Source: Gammaproteobacteria bacterium
GTDB lineage: Bacteria > Pseudomonadota > Gammaproteobacteria > Steroidobacterales > Steroidobacteraceae
Assembly (NCBI GenBank): GCA_025350055.1
Contig: JANXYK010000013.1
Location: 29,890-93,889, forward strand
Reading direction: 5' to 3'
Length of the DNA: 64,000 bases
The notes under the pieces are model-generated. The model was not told the origin of the DNA, did no database searches, and worked only from the letters and a program-made list of their open reading frames with translations. Positions 63,215-64,000 of the stretch are shown here, one piece after another (within the stretch, counting starts at the first letter, position 1; the number at the start of each line of letters is the position of its first letter). The position numbers were made by a program, and so were the translations under genes.

Positions 63215-64000
63215 TTATTCTTTTGCCCGCACCAGTGCGCCCGGTTCCGCGACGCGGGTATGCAGGTTGAAGGTGGCGCCGGCCACGAGCACATGCAGGC
63301 GCAAGCCCAGCATGCACACCGGCTGACCCTCGGCCACCTCACCCATCGACGAGTAACTCACATCAGCGCCATCGACGATCGTGACGCCGCCGCTCCCCTC
63401 GACTTCGACAGTCTCATCAGGGCCGATGAAGGCCGCGGTGTCTTCATCGAGGCCGATGCCGACCGCGAAGGGATTGTAGGCCAGCGCGGTGAGCAGGCGC
63501 CCCAACCGATCGCGCTGGCGGAAATGCTGGTCGATGATGAAACGGTTGGTGAGCCCGAGGCCCGGCGCGAGGCGCACGCTGCCCGAGACTACGGCCGAAC
63601 CTTCGTCACCGAAGGCGATCATGTGTTCGCTGAGGATGCTGGCGCCGGCACTGGTGCCACCCACCGTGACACCGTGCGCGTTGCGCTGGCGGATCAGCTT
63701 CGCGACGGGTGTGCCGCCGAGCAGCGTGGTCAATCGCAGCTGGTTGCCGCCGGTGAAGAAAATGCCGCTGGCCTCTTCGAGCCGCGTCAGCCGCCCGGAT
63801 TCCTGGCAATCACGACGCGTGTCGAAATCCATCACCGTGACGCGCTCGGCGCCGATGTTGCGGAACAGCTGCTCGTAGCGCGGGCCGGTCTCGTTCATGC
63901 GGCTCGCCGTGGGGATCACCACGATGTCGGCCTGCTCGCCGCCCGACACGCGCACGAAGCGCTCGAGGATGTGCCGGTCGTTTTCCTTGTTCTCGGCGCC
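63215..64000 (-). CDS. cphB: Cyanophycinase (5' end outside window)
   Basis: CphB, a peptidase E-like serine hydrolase, cuts cyanophycin to beta-Asp-Arg dipeptides. The frame is open to the window end (262 codons visible). Family marks are IVVIPTASRMNETGP, GIFFTGGNQLRLTTLL and VGGTSAGASILSEHMI with the nucleophile Ser, followed by GLGLTNRFIIDQHFRQRDR and VGIGLDEDTAAFI. Encoding it upstream of cphA places synthesis and breakdown in one operon. Confidence 0.93.
   Translation of the reverse strand, partial: GAENKENDRHILERFVRVSGGEQADIVVIPTASRMNETGPRYEQLFRNIGAERVTVMDFDTRRDCQESGRLTRLEEASGIFFTGGNQLRLTTLLGGTPVAKLIRQRNAHGVTVGGTSAGASILSEHMIAFGDEGSAVVSGSVRLAPGLGLTNRFIIDQHFRQRDRLGRLLTALAYNPFAVGIGLDEDTAAFIGPDETVEVEGSGGVTIVDGADVSYSSMGEVAEGQPVCMLGLRLHVLVAGATFNLHTRVAEPGALVRAKE

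Noticed and set aside
1..64000. tRNA, rRNA, CRISPR arrays, IS elements and prophage genes
   Set aside because: No cloverleaf-like runs, spaced direct repeats, transposase motifs or phage genes were recognised on reading.

Overview
The window is high-GC (about two thirds G+C by eye), densely coded bacterial DNA with short intergenic gaps and many ATGA/TTGA start-stop overlaps. The gene content points to a gammaproteobacterium: gmk-rpoZ-spoT-ridA-recG-ubiA in order, a bioBFHCD cluster, and coxBA-ctaG-coxC followed by SURF1/ctaA/ctaB. Placement near the Xanthomonadales/Nevskiales/Steroidobacterales is an inference from gene families only; no rRNA or other decisive marker is present. I saw no rRNA, tRNA, CRISPR array, insertion sequence or phage module.

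Layout. 0-4.2 kb: end of a secreted E-set protein, a PQQ-dependent dehydrogenase, an exported trypsin-like protease and a small exported protein. 4.2-6.1 kb (minus): a CshA/DUF11-type surface protein. 6.1-12.8 kb: core genes gmk, rpoZ, spoT, ridA, recG, ubiA. 12.8-15.2 kb: copper and metal handling (copC, copD, a CDF exporter). 15.2-20.3 kb: a relic of comF, a BirA-type operator and bioB-bioF-bioH-bioC-bioD (no bioA here). 20.5-29.7 kb: aa3-type cytochrome c oxidase and its assembly and heme A genes, interrupted by minus-strand cupin, EamA and DUF2909 genes. 29.7-35.7 kb: gloB, then exported enzymes (two YtcJ-type amidohydrolases, an FMN 2-hydroxyacid dehydrogenase, a cupin). 35.8-39.2 kb: uvrD interrupted by a 361-residue intein. 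39.2-42.5 kb: trkA, trkH and a frameshifted TlpA-like gene. 42.6-45.1 kb (minus): a GH2 glycosidase. 45.1-48.8 kb: small enzymes and small membrane proteins, including a SpeD-like protein. 49.0-49.7 kb: vapBC with a palindromic operator. 49.7-57.2 kb (minus): esterase, GNAT, LysE-type exporter, CBS protein, NfeD plus SPFH/stomatin pair, DUF3617, mnmG. 57.2-58.4 kb: TfpZ and a poorly explained stretch. 58.4-64 kb (minus): a cyanophycin locus (cphB cut by the window edge, cphA, a Mur-ligase-like CphA paralogue).

The most notable items are the UvrD intein, which splits the GDDDQ/SIYRWRGA helicase motif exactly and keeps all visible splicing residues; a SpeD (AdoMet decarboxylase)-like protein that keeps the Ser and Cys at the family spacing but has lost the His; and several small-scale changes that can be read base by base: a twice-deleted comF beside a BirA-type operator, a 17-bp duplication that moved the ridA start away from its ribosome binding site, and a one-base loss in a C-run that splits a TlpA gene.
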